The notes under the pieces: generated by a model
What the model saw: only the letters and a program-made list of their open reading frames with translations
Told to the model about the DNA's origin: nothing
Databases searched by the model: none
Source of the DNA: Rubrobacter marinus
GTDB lineage: Bacteria; Actinomycetota; Rubrobacteria; Rubrobacterales; Rubrobacteraceae
DNA: 64,000 nt
Reading direction: 5' to 3'
Assembly: GCF_011492965.1 (NCBI RefSeq)
Contig: NZ_CP045121.1
Span: 372,001-436,000, forward strand
Shown here: piece by piece, positions 17,700 to 26,823 of the stretch
How positions within the stretch are numbered: the first letter of the stretch is position 1
Layout of the letters: the number at the start of each line of letters is the position of its first letter
Made by a program: the position numbers and the translations under genes

Positions 17700-19849
17700 A
17701 TGGCTGCTACCACATCGCGCAACGGGACGAGGACCGTGATCGGGGCCTGTCCGCACGACTGTCCCGACACGTGTTCGATGATCATCACGGTCGAGGACGG
17801 GCGGGCGACGGGGTCCGGGGCAACCCCGACCACCCGTTCACGCGCGGCGCGCTGTGCGCCAAGACCAACGACTTCCACGAGAAGGTGCACAGCCCCGAGC
17901 GCGTGCTCTACCCGCTCAGGAGGGCGGGGCGCAAGGGGAGCGGCGAGTTCGAGCGGGTGGGCTGGGAGGACGCGCTCGGGGAGATCAAGGATCGGTGGGA
18001 CGGCATCGTGGCCGAGCACGGCCCGACCGCCATCTTGCCCTACAGCTACCTCGGCACCGAGGGGATACTCAACGGCCTCAACGTCGGCGACGCGTTCTTC
18101 AACAAGCTCGGCGCGACCATCACCGAGCGGACCTTCTGCGACTCCGGTTCGTGCACGGCGTACATCATGACCTTAGGGCCGGCGGCGGGGATAGACCCCG
18201 AGAGCTTCAAGTACTCCAGGTACATCGTCCTGTGGGCCAGCAACCCGCTCAGCACCAGCATCCACCACTGGCCGTTCATCGCCGAGGCGCAGAAGAACGG
18301 CGCGAAGGTCGTGGTCGTGGACCCTGTCAAGACGCGCACGGCCAAACAGGCCGACTGGCACGTCCCGATAAGGCCCGGGACAGACGCCGCGCTGGCTCTG
18401 GGGATGATGAACGTGATCATCTCGGAAGGACTGATCGACCGCGACTACGTCGAGAACTACACGGTCGGCTACGAGGAGCTGGCCGAGAGGGCGGCCGAGT
18501 ACCCGCCGGACCTCGTCGCCGGGATAACCGGCGTTCCGGCGGACGACATACGGAAGCTCGCCAGGGAGTACGCCACGCAGCAGCCCTCCGTAATACGCCT
18601 CGGCGTGGCGATCGAGCGCCATCCCGGCGGCGGCCAGGCGGTGCGGGCGCTCGCTTCCCTGCCGGCGCTCGTCGGGGCGTGGCGGCGCGTGGGCGGCGGG
18701 ATCCTGCAGCTGCCCCTCTGGGCGTTCCCGATCAAGTGGGACGGGTTGATGCGCCCGGATTGGATCCGTCCGAACACGCGCGTCCTGAACCAGTGGCACC
18801 TGGGCCGGGCGCTGACCGGCGAGATGGACCTGGACCCGCCCATAAAGTCGCTGATGGTCTACAACTCCAACCCCGCCGTCGTCGCCCCCGAGCAGCGCAA
18901 GGTCCTCGCCGGCCTCGCCCGCGAGGACCTCTTCACCGTCGTCAGCGAGCAGTTCATGACCGACACCGCCCTCCACGCGGACCTCGTCCTGCCCGCGGCG
19001 ACCCAGCTCGAGCAGTACGACATGATGTTCTCCTGGGGACACTTCTACCTGTCCCTCAACCAACCGGCGATAGACCCTCTGGGCGAAGCGGTGCCCAACA
19101 GGGAGCTTTTCCGCCGCCTCGCCGAGGCCATGGGCTTCGGCGACGATCCCCAGTGGCAACGCAGCGCGCGCCGATGCGCCATCGACGCCATCGACTGGGA
19201 GAGCCCGGTGATGGAGGGCATCGACATGGAGACCCTCGAGCGCCAGGGCTACGCGCGGCTCAACGTCGGCACGCCGGAGACCTACGCCCCCCACGCCGAG
19301 GGCAACTTCCCCACACCCTCGGGCAAGGTCGAGCTGAAGGCCTCGATGGCCGAGGGCGGTAACTTCGTGCTGCCGCTCTTCCGGCAGGGATCGAACGAGT
19401 TCCAGGCCGGCGAGCCGATCGACCCGCTGCCCCACTACGTCCCGCGCAGGGAGACCGCCGAAACCGACCCGCAAAGAGCGGCACGGTTCCCCCTCAGCAT
19501 CCTGTCTCCGAAGAGCCACGCGTACCTCAACTCGATCTACGGCAACCGGCCCCGCCAGCAGAGGCTCTCCGGCGACCAGTTCGTGATGATCAACCCCGAA
19601 GACGCCGCCGCGCGCGACATCGGCGACGGCGAGGACGTGCGCGTGCACAACGACCGCGGCGAGTTCGACGCGCGGGCGCGCGTGACCGACGACGTCGCGC
19701 CCGGGGTCGTCGTCGCCCCGATGGGCTACTGGCGGACGTTCACCCGCACCGAAGCGACCGTCAACGCGGTCAACTCCGGCGAGTACGCCGACATGGGCCG
19801 GGCCCCTACCTTCTCGGACAACCTAGTCGAGGTTGCCCGCCGGCCCTGA
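17700..19849 (+). CDS. Molybdopterin oxidoreductase, Fe-S containing (single-base frame break)
   Basis: About 716 aa once one base is restored near 17811 (GGGG run). The N-terminal CPHDCPDTC with a fourth cysteine in GALCAK forms a [4Fe-4S] site. The body follows the DMSO reductase family (COG0243): the ERTFCDSGSC region at the Mo site, VVDPVKTRTA and RPGTDAALALG guanine-dinucleotide contacts, and a C-terminal beta-barrel domain with MINPEDAAARDI. No Tat signal, so cytoplasmic. An AGGAGGGG precedes the ATG at 17700. It has no electron-transfer partner next door. The family includes acetylene hydratase and many uncharacterised oxidoreductases; the substrate is unknown. Confidence 0.8.
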
Positions 19850-19871
19850 CGCGCGAGAGCTTCGAAGACGT

Positions 19872-19919
19872 CTGGAGGTCCGGTGAACGGCTAGCGTCGC
19901 CCGTGTCCCGGACCTCCAG
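19872..19919 (+). terminator. 12-bp perfect inverted repeat, probable terminator
   Basis: CTGGAGGTCCGG (19872-19883) pairs exactly with 19908-19919 across a 24-nt loop, 22 bases after the molybdoenzyme stop. No T-tract follows. It most likely ends that transcript. Confidence 0.5.
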
Positions 19920-20004
19920 GCGGCGGGATAGCACCCCCACGCTCGACGTATCACCCCGCCCATCCGGGCGTGGCCAGAAACCTCCAAGGCCTTCGAGCGT
20001 CGAA

Positions 20005-20093
20005 TGATCTTACACACGGGCTCGGCCTTTCCGTCCAACATCGGCCCGAACCCGCCTACCTGAGCGGAAAACGCTCCCTCGTGTGTAAGATCA
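20005..20093. mobile_element. 89-bp MITE-like element with 14-bp terminal inverted repeats
   Basis: TGATCTTACACACG (20005-20018) is the exact inverse of 20080-20093. The ends resemble the TGATCTTACACA-type termini I associate with IS256/mutator-family elements. The 61-bp interior has no coding capacity. No target duplication was visible in the immediate flanks. It could instead be a plain hairpin, but its location beside an integrase fragment supports a mobile origin. Confidence 0.4.
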
Positions 20094-20129
20094 AGGTAAC
20101 CCTCTTCTCTTCGCCTCGTGATGGCTCTC

Positions 20130-20177
20130 GCGGTGTCCCTCGGCGCACCGGAGTAGCGGTGCGCCGAGGGACACCGC
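20130..20177. repeat. Perfect 21-bp inverted repeat with 6-nt loop
   Basis: Positions 20130-20150 pair without mismatch with 20157-20177 around the loop GAGTAG. It is the most stable hairpin noticed in the window. It abuts the integrase fragment on its right. A strong terminator, a recombination hairpin or an inverted duplication are all possible. Confidence 0.7.
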
Positions 20178-20294
20178 AACAACCTCCACCGCCGCTACTT
20201 CAAGCCGCTCGCCGAGAAGGCCGGCCTGCCCGAGGAGGCGAGGCTCCACACGCTGGGGCGCAAACAGCACGGAATCGGTTCGGAAGAAGTTTGA
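20157..20294 (+). pseudogene. Tyrosine recombinase (phage integrase) fragment
   Basis: The frame reads NNLHRRYFKPLAEKAGLPEE and ends at TGA 20292. This is characteristic of the segment just before the catalytic R-H-x-x-R box of actinobacterial phage integrases (HRRYFKPL-x-KAGLP). Only about 40 codons survive; no start, no catalytic Arg or Tyr. It is evidence of an old integration event here, supported by the neighbouring inverted repeats. Confidence 0.55.
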
Positions 20295-20311
20295 CACTCC
20301 ACCTCTCGCGT

Positions 20312-20340
20312 TTGACAGATACAAACTATGTATATATTAT
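20312..20340 (+). promoter_or_regulatory. Strong sigma-A promoter TTGACA-17-TATTAT
   Basis: A perfect -35 (20312-20317), a 17-bp spacer and TATTAT (20335-20340) sit in a conspicuously AT-rich island. Predicted transcription starts near 20347, about 230 bases before the aldehyde dehydrogenase ATG, leaving a long leader that contains the Trp-rich mini-ORF. Confidence 0.75.
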
Positions 20341-20359
20341 GATGCACAGTTGTAGATAT

Positions 20360-20419
20360 ATGAGAACGTCGTGGTGGGGATGGCAGTGTATCGACAACGA
20401 CTTCTGGAACAAGAAATAG
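20360..20419 (+). CDS. Trp-rich 19-aa leader peptide (candidate)
   Basis: ATG at 20360 opens a 19-codon frame, MRTSWWGWQCIDNDFWNKK, containing four tryptophans and ending at TAG 20417. It lies about 13 bases after the predicted start of transcription. No clear Shine-Dalgarno is seen; in-frame ATGs also occur at 20339 and 20342 but overlap the promoter. Four Trp codons in 19 is far above chance for this genome, suggesting an attenuation-type leader or a small functional peptide. The downstream genes are aldehyde and alcohol dehydrogenases, not trp genes. Coding status is inferred. Confidence 0.4.
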   Translation: MRTSWWGWQCIDNDFWNKK

Positions 20420-20578
20420 TGTCTGCGCCAGACCGACAGCGGCGTGCTACTGGGTACGTGGTTTCGAATGGCTAGTTCGAGGCACGCAATTACGTGACTG
20501 CGCTTCGTACCCGACTGCGGTCCGAAACTGCAACGTGGGCATGCGAGTAAAACGCCCACGATCGTCAAGGAGACCTAC

Positions 20579-22062
20579 ATGTACAGGCAGACGCGGCTAT
20601 TTATAGGTGGCGAATGGGTCAAGCCAGCCGGTACCGACGAGATCGTGGCGATCGATCCCGCAACCGAGGAGGAGTCGGGGCGCGCGCCGAGCGGTTCGCG
20701 CGCCGATATGGATCGCGCCGTCGCCGCCGCTCGTGCGGCGTTCGACGGCGGGCCCTGGCCCCGTATGTCTCCTGGGGAACGGGCAGATGTGCTTCGGGGC
20801 GCCGCCAAGAACCTACGCAAGCACGACGAGGAGATGGCCTACACCCTGACCTCGGAGATGGGCTCGCCCATCTCCCAGTCGCTCGGTGGGCAGATCCCGG
20901 TCGCCATCGACCTGTTCGAGTACTACGCGGGGCTCGCGGACGGCTTCGATTGGGAGGACCGCCGCCCGACGTACGACGCCATGAACGAGGGGCTGGAGAT
21001 TCTCGTGCGGCGCGAGCCGGTGGGGGTGGTTGCCGCGATCATCCCCTGGAACGGTCCGCAGATCGTCGCGGCGATGAAGCTGGCGCCGGCGCTGCTCGCG
21101 GGCTGCACGGCGGTCTTGAAACCGCCCCCCGAGGCTTGTCTCAACTTTGTGCGCTTCGCCGAGGCCTTCGAGGAGGCGGGGCTGCCCGAGGGCGCGCTAA
21201 ATATCGTTCCGGCGGGAGGGAGGTCGGGGAGTATCTGGTCACCCACGACGGGTGGACAAGGTCAGCTTCACCGGCAGCACCGACGCCGGACGCCGCATCG
21301 GCGGCTTGTGCGCCGAGCGGGTCCGGCCCTGCACGCTCGAGCTCGGCGGTAAGTCGGCGGCGGTTCTGCTCGAGGACGTGGATCTCGAAAAGGCGATGCC
21401 GGCGCTCGTTGCCCCGATGATGTTCATCTCCGGGCAGGCGTGCAACGCGCAGACCAGGATCCTCGCCCCCGCGGCCGCTACGACGAGGTGGTGGAGGCCG
21501 TGGTCGAGACCGTGGGGACGGTGCCCTTCGGGGACCCGCGCGACCCCGAGACCTTTGTCGGGCCGCTGGCGGCCGAGCGCCAGCGCGATCGGGTCGAGTC
21601 CTACCTCGAGGTGGGAAGAAGGAAGGCGCGCGGGTGGCGCTAGGCGGCGGCCGTCCGTCCGATTTCCCCAAGGGCTGGTACGTCGAAAAGACGGTCTTCA
21701 GCGACGTCGACAACTCGATGCGCATCGCGCAGGAGGAGATCTTCGGTCCGGTCTACGTCGTCATCCCGTACGACGGCGCGGACGACGCCGTGCGCATCGC
21801 CAACGATTCGAGGTATGGCCTGGCCGGCAGCGTCTGGACCGAGGACGTCGACGCGGGGCTCGGGGTGGCGGGACGGATCCGCACGGGAGGACTCGGCGTC
21901 AACTGCTACAACCTCGACTGCGCGGCCCCCTTCGGCGGCTACAAGGAGTCCGGCCTGGGGCGCGAGCGCGGGCCCGAGGGTCTGGTGCCGTACCTGGAGA
22001 CCAAGTCTATCCTGGTCCCGGAAGCCGGTGGCGTCGCGGAAGAGGAACCGGATCTCGTCTGA
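20579..22062 (+). pseudogene. NAD(P)-dependent aldehyde dehydrogenase, four frame breaks
   Basis: Aldehyde dehydrogenase superfamily. Visible parts are the N-terminal LFIGGEWV, IIPWNGPQ, FTGST, the general-base motif LELGGK, the catalytic cysteine in GQACNAQTR, and the C-terminal EEIFGPV and FGGYKESGLGRE. The reading frame changes four times (about 21215, 21250, 21470, 21630), each time as if one base were missing. Restoring four bases gives ~495 aa, the normal family length. It probably oxidises aldehydes produced by the two alcohol dehydrogenases downstream. Preceded by AAGGAG and, further upstream, the strong promoter. Confidence 0.8.
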
Positions 22063-22239
22063 GGCCTCCGGTGCGAGCGAAGGAGGGTGGAGGGGCTTCG
22101 ATCGTGCTCGATGCAATGCATCTACGGCCATTCCCCATACCTGCGGATGGCCAGATGCAGTATCAACCACGCGAATGGGACCTGTCGTTGACGCTTCGAT
22201 GCTTGTGCTCGTAGCGATCGAGGGGAAAAGGAGGAGAGG

Positions 22240-23367
22240 ATGAAGAGTCGGGCGGCGGTGCTTTACGGGGAAGGTCAGGAGTTCAAGCTGGAAGAGGTAG
22301 AGGTGGACGCCCCCAAGGAGGGCGAGGTCCTGGTCCACCTCGCGGCCACGGGGCTTTGCCACTCGGACTACCATCTGGTTACCGGGGAGTTGGGGCCCCT
22401 ATACTTCCCGATGGTCGGCGGGCACGAGGGAGCGGGCGTCGTCGAGAAGGTCGGGCCGGGAGTCACGAGGTTCAAGCCCGGGGACCACGTCCTCCTGACC
22501 TTCATCCCGTCCTGCGGCTACTGCCGCTGGTGTTCGATGGGCCTGGGGTTCCTCTGCGACCGCGGAGCGAACATCTTGCTCGGTCCCCAGCTCGACGGGA
22601 CGTTCCGCATGCACACCGAGGGCGGCGAGGACGCCGGCCAGTTCTGCTGCATCTCGACGTTCAGCGAGTACACCGTCGTCCCCGAGGCCTCCATCATCCC
22701 CCTCGCCGGGGACATAGACCTGACGAAGGTCTGCATCGTCGGCTGCGGAGTACCGACCGGGTTCGGTTCGGCGATAAACAGTGCGGACGTGCAGCCCGGG
22801 GAGACGGTGGTCGTCTTCGGGATCGGCGGCGTCGGGATCAACGCGGTGCAGGGCGCGGCCGTCAAGGGGGCGGCCAAGGTCGTCGCCGTGGACCCGGTGG
22901 ACTTCAAGCTGGAGACCGCGGAGGAGCTGGGCGCCACCCACACCGTCAACCCCAACGAGCGGGACCCGGTCGAAGCCGTGATCGAGCTGACCAACGGCGT
23001 CGGGGCGGACAAGGCCATCGTCACCATAGACAACGTCCTGCCCGCACACGTGGGGCAGGCCTTCAAGGCCATCCGCAAGGGCGGACGCGCCGTGGTCACG
23101 GGGGTCGCCAACGTCAAGCACCAGCACATAGACGTCTCGCCCTTCGAGCTGACCATGTTGCGCAAGCAGGTCGTGGGCGCGCTCTACGGCGACTCTCCCG
23201 TGCACGCCGACCTGCCACGCTACCTTGAGGAGTACAGGGCCGGCAAGCTCAAGGTGGACGAGCTCATCACCAGGACCTACTCTCACGACGAGATCAACCA
23301 GGCTTTCCAGGACATGCTCGACGGGAAGAACATCCGCGGCGTGATCGTCTACGACTGGGCGAAGTAG
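22240..23367 (+). CDS. NDMA-dependent (mycofactocin-type) alcohol dehydrogenase, Rxyl_3153 family
   Basis: 375 aa, zinc-dependent medium-chain dehydrogenase. Catalytic zinc ligands are Cys40, His62 and Glu63 (GLCHSDYH, GGHEGAG). Structural zinc cysteines are 92, 95, 98 and 106. The Rossmann motif GIGGVG is near 193. The EGGEDAGQFCCISTFSEYTVV segment and overall length match the NDMA-dependent family whose NAD stays bound and is re-oxidised by mycofactocin (TIGR03989, first defined on a Rubrobacter protein). It therefore predicts a mycofactocin gene cluster elsewhere in the genome. Strong RBS AAAAGGAGGAG. Likely in one transcript with the aldehyde dehydrogenase. Confidence 0.85.
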   Translation: MKSRAAVLYGEGQEFKLEEVEVDAPKEGEVLVHLAATGLCHSDYHLVTGELGPLYFPMVGGHEGAGVVEKVGPGVTRFKPGDHVLLTFIPSCGYCRWCSMGLGFLCDRGANILLGPQLDGTFRMHTEGGEDAGQFCCISTFSEYTVVPEASIIPLAGDIDLTKVCIVGCGVPTGFGSAINSADVQPGETVVVFGIGGVGINAVQGAAVKGAAKVVAVDPVDFKLETAEELGATHTVNPNERDPVEAVIELTNGVGADKAIVTIDNVLPAHVGQAFKAIRKGGRAVVTGVANVKHQHIDVSPFELTMLRKQVVGALYGDSPVHADLPRYLEEYRAGKLKVDELITRTYSHDEINQAFQDMLDGKNIRGVIVYDWAK

Positions 23368-23389
23368 TTATCAACCTATCTTAGGCTCT

Positions 23390-23417
23390 GCGCCGACTCC
23401 ACGAGCGGAGGCGGCGC
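23390..23417 (+). terminator. GC-rich hairpin after alcohol dehydrogenase
   Basis: Arms 23390-23400 and 23407-23417 pair at 10 of 11 positions with a 6-nt loop, 22 bases after the dehydrogenase stop. Probable terminator without a T-tract. Confidence 0.5.
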
Positions 23418-23550
23418 AGGGCCGTCGGCGGGTGCGCTACCGTCAGCGGGCGTCCGAAAGTCTTGACACCGCAAACCTTTGCCTGGCGACGCAAAGCCGG
23501 CATGGGACGCGTCCCGGTTACGTAGCGTATGGTGAGAACGGGGGCACGAA

Positions 23551-24582
23551 GTGAAGGCCATCAGCATCGATCGGTTCGGCGGCCCGGAGGTGCTCGAGGA
23601 GCGCGAGGTCGGAGACCCGGAGCCTGGACCCGGGGAGCTCTTGTTGGATGTGAGCGCCTGCGGAGTCTGCTACCACGACGTGCTGAGCCGCCAGGGCGCG
23701 ATGCGCGGGGGGGTGGCGCTGCCGCGCATACCCGGGCACGAGATAGCCGGGGTCGTGGCGGAGGTCGGGCCGTCGGTGGAAGGCTTCTCCGTGGGCGACC
23801 GGGTGGCGACGACGCAGCGACGGTACGTCTGCGGCATCTGCGAGCTCTGCCGCAGCGGGCGCGAGACCCTGTGCCCATCTCGACAGTTTCTCGGGCACGA
23901 GTGCGACGGTGGCTACGCGGAACGGGTGGTGGTCTCCGCCGGCACCTCGGCGCGAGTTCCCGAAGGAGTCCGCGACGCCGAGGCCGCGGTCGCCGCCTGC
24001 GCTATAGGTACCGCCCTCAACGCCCTGCGCGACACCGGGAAGGCCCAGATCGGCGAGACGGTGCTCGTCACGGGATCGGGCGGCGGGCTCGGCGTCCACG
24101 TCGTCCAGCTTGCCTCGCGGGCGGGCGTGAGGGTGATAGCTACCTCCACCTCGCCGGAGAAGGCCGACCGTATAAAGGAGCTCGGGGCTGACACGGTAGT
24201 CGTCGACCCGGACGGGGAGTTCGCCGAAGGGGTGATGGAGTACACCGGTGGCCGAGGGGTCGACCTCGTGATCGACAACGTCGGCGGCAAGGTATTTCAT
24301 CAGACGCGCCGCAGCCTCGCCCCGGGCGGGCGCTGGGTAATGGTCGGGGAGTTGTCCAGCGACGTCGTGCAGCTCAACCTCGCCCAGCTCTTCCTGCGAG
24401 GCCTCTCCCTTCACAGCGCCGTGAGCACGAGCCGGGCCCAACTCGTCGATACCCTGGATCTCATCGCCTCGGGCAAGGTTCGCCCGATAGTCACCGAGGC
24501 CCCGATGTCGCGGGCGGCGGAGATCCACGCCGAGCTGGAAGGCGGCGCCGTCTTCGGGCGTATCGCCCTAACTACGGGTTAG
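23551..24582 (+). CDS. Zinc-binding alcohol dehydrogenase (MDR family)
   Basis: 343 aa from the GTG at 23551. GroES-like N-domain with catalytic Cys40, His63 and Glu64; structural zinc cysteines 94, 97, 100 and 108 (CGICELCRSGRETLC); Rossmann domain with GSGGGLGVHVVQLA. It resembles the branch containing acryloyl-CoA reductase and other NADPH-type reductases and alcohol dehydrogenases. It has its own spacer and probably its own promoter after the hairpin at 23390. It ends convergently with the symporter gene. Substrate unknown; context suggests alcohol/ketone interconversion. Confidence 0.85.
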   Translation: MKAISIDRFGGPEVLEEREVGDPEPGPGELLLDVSACGVCYHDVLSRQGAMRGGVALPRIPGHEIAGVVAEVGPSVEGFSVGDRVATTQRRYVCGICELCRSGRETLCPSRQFLGHECDGGYAERVVVSAGTSARVPEGVRDAEAAVAACAIGTALNALRDTGKAQIGETVLVTGSGGGLGVHVVQLASRAGVRVIATSTSPEKADRIKELGADTVVVDPDGEFAEGVMEYTGGRGVDLVIDNVGGKVFHQTRRSLAPGGRWVMVGELSSDVVQLNLAQLFLRGLSLHSAVSTSRAQLVDTLDLIASGKVRPIVTEAPMSRAAEIHAELEGGAVFGRIALTTG

Positions 24583-24655
24583 GTGCATCAGGAGGACGCG
24601 TCCATGTGTGAGTAATACGTGCGCAGACGGGCCACGCGCAGAGCTCCTCTAACCC
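24576..24655. terminator. Possible shared terminator between convergent genes
   Basis: GGGTTAG (24576-24582, containing the stop codon) pairs with CTAACCC (24649-24655), and AGGAG pairs with CTCCT inside. The long, bulged structure lies between the converging alcohol dehydrogenase and symporter genes. Weak evidence. Confidence 0.3.
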
Positions 24656-24706
24656 TGCACGTGGCCCCGCAGTTCTGGTCCGCAACGCGCGTCTTGTGAC
24701 CCGGGA

Positions 24707-26278
24707 TCAAGCTCGCGACCGGCTCGTCGGTTCCCTCTCCAGCTCCTCGCCTATGCTCCGGTAGCCTGTGTTGGACCGGACGTGGATCTCCTCGTATGGA
24801 ACCTGCGTCCCGCGCTCGCGTTCCTCGCGAGCGCGGGTCCCGCTGAGGACGGTGCCCAGGTAGCACCCTAAGAAGCCGAGAGGCATGGAGACGAGCCCCG
24901 GACCCGCGAGGGGGAAGAGCGCGTTTTCGCCCATCGCAGTGGGGCCGACCAGCGTCAGGCCCACGGAGGCGACGAGGCCGGTGAGCATCCCGACGATGGC
25001 GCCGGTGGTGTTGAACCGCTTCCAGTACAGCGTCAGCAGGATGACCGGGACGTTCGCGCTCGCGGCGATGACCAGGGGCACGGCGACGAGGATGGCTATG
25101 TTGACGTTCTGCACGGCCAGGGAGAGGACGATGGAGAGGACGGAGACGACCACCGCCATGATGCGAGCGGCGTTCAACTGCTCCCCGTCGCTCGCCTCGC
25201 CGTTGCGGATCACGTTGTTGTAGAAGTCGTGGGCGAAGGCGCCGGAGGCCGCTATGACGAGACCGGCGACCACGGCGAGGATGGTTGCGAACGTGACGGC
25301 CGCGACGAACGCCAGCAAGAAGGGGCCGCCCAAGACCTCGGCGAGCAGCGGAACCGCGAGGTTCCCCCCCTCGCTCGCCTCGGCGGCGAGGGTCTGCTGG
25401 CCGACCAGGAGCGCTGCCCCGTAGCCGATGATCGGCATCGCAGCGAGGACCAGCGCGATGACCCAGATGGAGACAGCGATGGAGGCCCGGGCCGCCTTCG
25501 CATCGGGGACGGTGAAGAAGCGGATCAGGATGTGCGGAAGACCCGACGCACCGAACATGTAGGCCAGAGCGACGGAGACCCAGCTCAGGCCCTCAAGCCC
25601 GTGCGGCGGCGTGAACGCGCCGCCCCCCAACTGCGCGCCTGCCTCGTCGAGGACGGCGAGCGGGTTGAAGCTGAACCGGGCCAGCACGAGCACCAACAGT
25701 ACGAAGATCGCTACTATAAGCAGCACCGCCTTGACGACCTGGATGTACGTGGTCGCCAGCATACCGCCCGCCGTGATGTAGACCGCCATCAGGATCCCGA
25801 TGATGATGACGGCCACGGCGTAGTCGACGCCGGTCAAGAGCTCGATAACGGCGCCCGCGCCGACGAGCTGGGCGATCATGTAAGGGATGCATATTGCTAT
25901 CGTGCTGATCGCCGCCGCGGAGCGCACCCCTTTGGCGTTGAAGCGGCTCGTGAGCGCATCTGCCAGGGTGTACTTGCCGAGGTTCCTCAACGGCTCGGCG
26001 ACGAGCAGGAGCATGACGAGGAAGGCGGCCAGGCCGCCGGCCGCTATGTAGAAACCGGTAAAGGAACCTAGAGCCGTGAGGCCGCCGATACCCAATATCG
26101 TGGCGGCGGACATGAAGTCGCCGGCGAGGGCGAGGCCGTTCTGCCAGCCCTTGATCTCCCCTCCGGCCACGTAGTGGTGGTCGGTGTCCTTGCTCCTCCT
26201 CGACGCCCAGGCGGTAATGCCTAAAGTTATTGCGATGATCACCACGAACGTGGCGATGGTTATGGTATCGGCGCTCAC
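24707..26278 (-). CDS. Sodium:solute symporter, ActP-like monocarboxylate permease
   Basis: 523 aa with about 13 membrane helices and SSS-family motifs. These are GWQNGLALAGDFMSAATILG near helix 2, RFNAKGVRS, AVYITAGGM, and SGLPHILIRFFTVPDAKAAR, which is typical of the cation/acetate symporters (ActP/MctC). It takes up a short carboxylate with Na+ or H+. Its ATG overlaps the DUF485 stop (ATGA), the classical yjcH-actP pairing. A close copy is encoded at 33077. It is the last gene of the leftward catabolic operon. Confidence 0.9.
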   Translation of the reverse strand: MSADTITIATFVVIIAITLGITAWASRRSKDTDHHYVAGGEIKGWQNGLALAGDFMSAATILGIGGLTALGSFTGFYIAAGGLAAFLVMLLLVAEPLRNLGKYTLADALTSRFNAKGVRSAAAISTIAICIPYMIAQLVGAGAVIELLTGVDYAVAVIIIGILMAVYITAGGMLATTYIQVVKAVLLIVAIFVLLVLVLARFSFNPLAVLDEAGAQLGGGAFTPPHGLEGLSWVSVALAYMFGASGLPHILIRFFTVPDAKAARASIAVSIWVIALVLAAMPIIGYGAALLVGQQTLAAEASEGGNLAVPLLAEVLGGPFLLAFVAAVTFATILAVVAGLVIAASGAFAHDFYNNVIRNGEASDGEQLNAARIMAVVVSVLSIVLSLAVQNVNIAILVAVPLVIAASANVPVILLTLYWKRFNTTGAIVGMLTGLVASVGLTLVGPTAMGENALFPLAGPGLVSMPLGFLGCYLGTVLSGTRAREERERGTQVPYEEIHVRSNTGYRSIGEELEREPTSRSRA

Positions 26279-26649
26279 GAGATCCTCCTCCTCTCAGGCG
26301 CCTCCCGGCGCGCTTCCTCCACGAGCCTGTCCCACTTCTTCGCCCGCGCCGTGTACAGGTGCAGGAGCACCAAAACCACCACGAACTGCGCGAAGCCGAA
26401 GACGGTAGCCCAGGTCACCGCCCCGAAGGCCCGCCCATCCAGCACCGTGGTGAGCCCGCCCAGAGCGGTCCATGCCGTAAAGAACACGAAGAAGAACAGC
26501 ATCGCGGGGACGATAAACGCCTTCTTTGCCTTCACCAACTCCGCGAAGGCCGAGGTCCGCTCCACTTGCTCCCACCCGCCGCTTCTTGGCCGAGGGCCGG
26601 ATTGCTCCGCCGACGGCTCGTTCACACCCAACTTGTCTTCTCTCTCCAC
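26275..26649 (-). CDS. DUF485 small membrane protein (YjcH-like)
   Basis: 124 aa from a GTG at 26649, chosen because AAAGGAGAA lies five bases upstream and because its paralogue at 32688 starts with the same Met-Glu-Arg-(Glu/Asp)-Asp. Two membrane helices (about 44-67 and 78-98) follow a conserved RTSAFAELVKAKKAF. A longer in-frame ORF begins at 26817 but lacks this support. DUF485 proteins accompany acetate permeases and probably assist them. Confidence 0.85.
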   Translation of the reverse strand: MEREDKLGVNEPSAEQSGPRPRSGGWEQVERTSAFAELVKAKKAFIVPAMLFFFVFFTAWTALGGLTTVLDGRAFGAVTWATVFGFAQFVVVLVLLHLYTARAKKWDRLVEEARREAPERRRIS

Positions 26650-26823
26650 AAGTTCTCCTTTGCTGGAACGTTCAGTGGGGTCGCAAGCGGCACCGTTCGT
26701 GGTGCCATGAAATGCACTTAAGCTGCAAACCCGACAACACCCTGCCGGCTTCGGCCACGCAAAGCCCGAGGGTACGGTCGGAGTGCCGAGGACCCGAAGA
26801 CGGTCGAGGCCACTCATCCGCGC

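Noticed and set aside
20360..20419. Reading the Trp-rich ORF as a mycofactocin (mftA) or PQQ (pqqA) precursor
   Set aside because: It lacks the C-terminal Val-Tyr of MftA and the spaced Glu/Tyr of PqqA, and no maturation genes are nearby.
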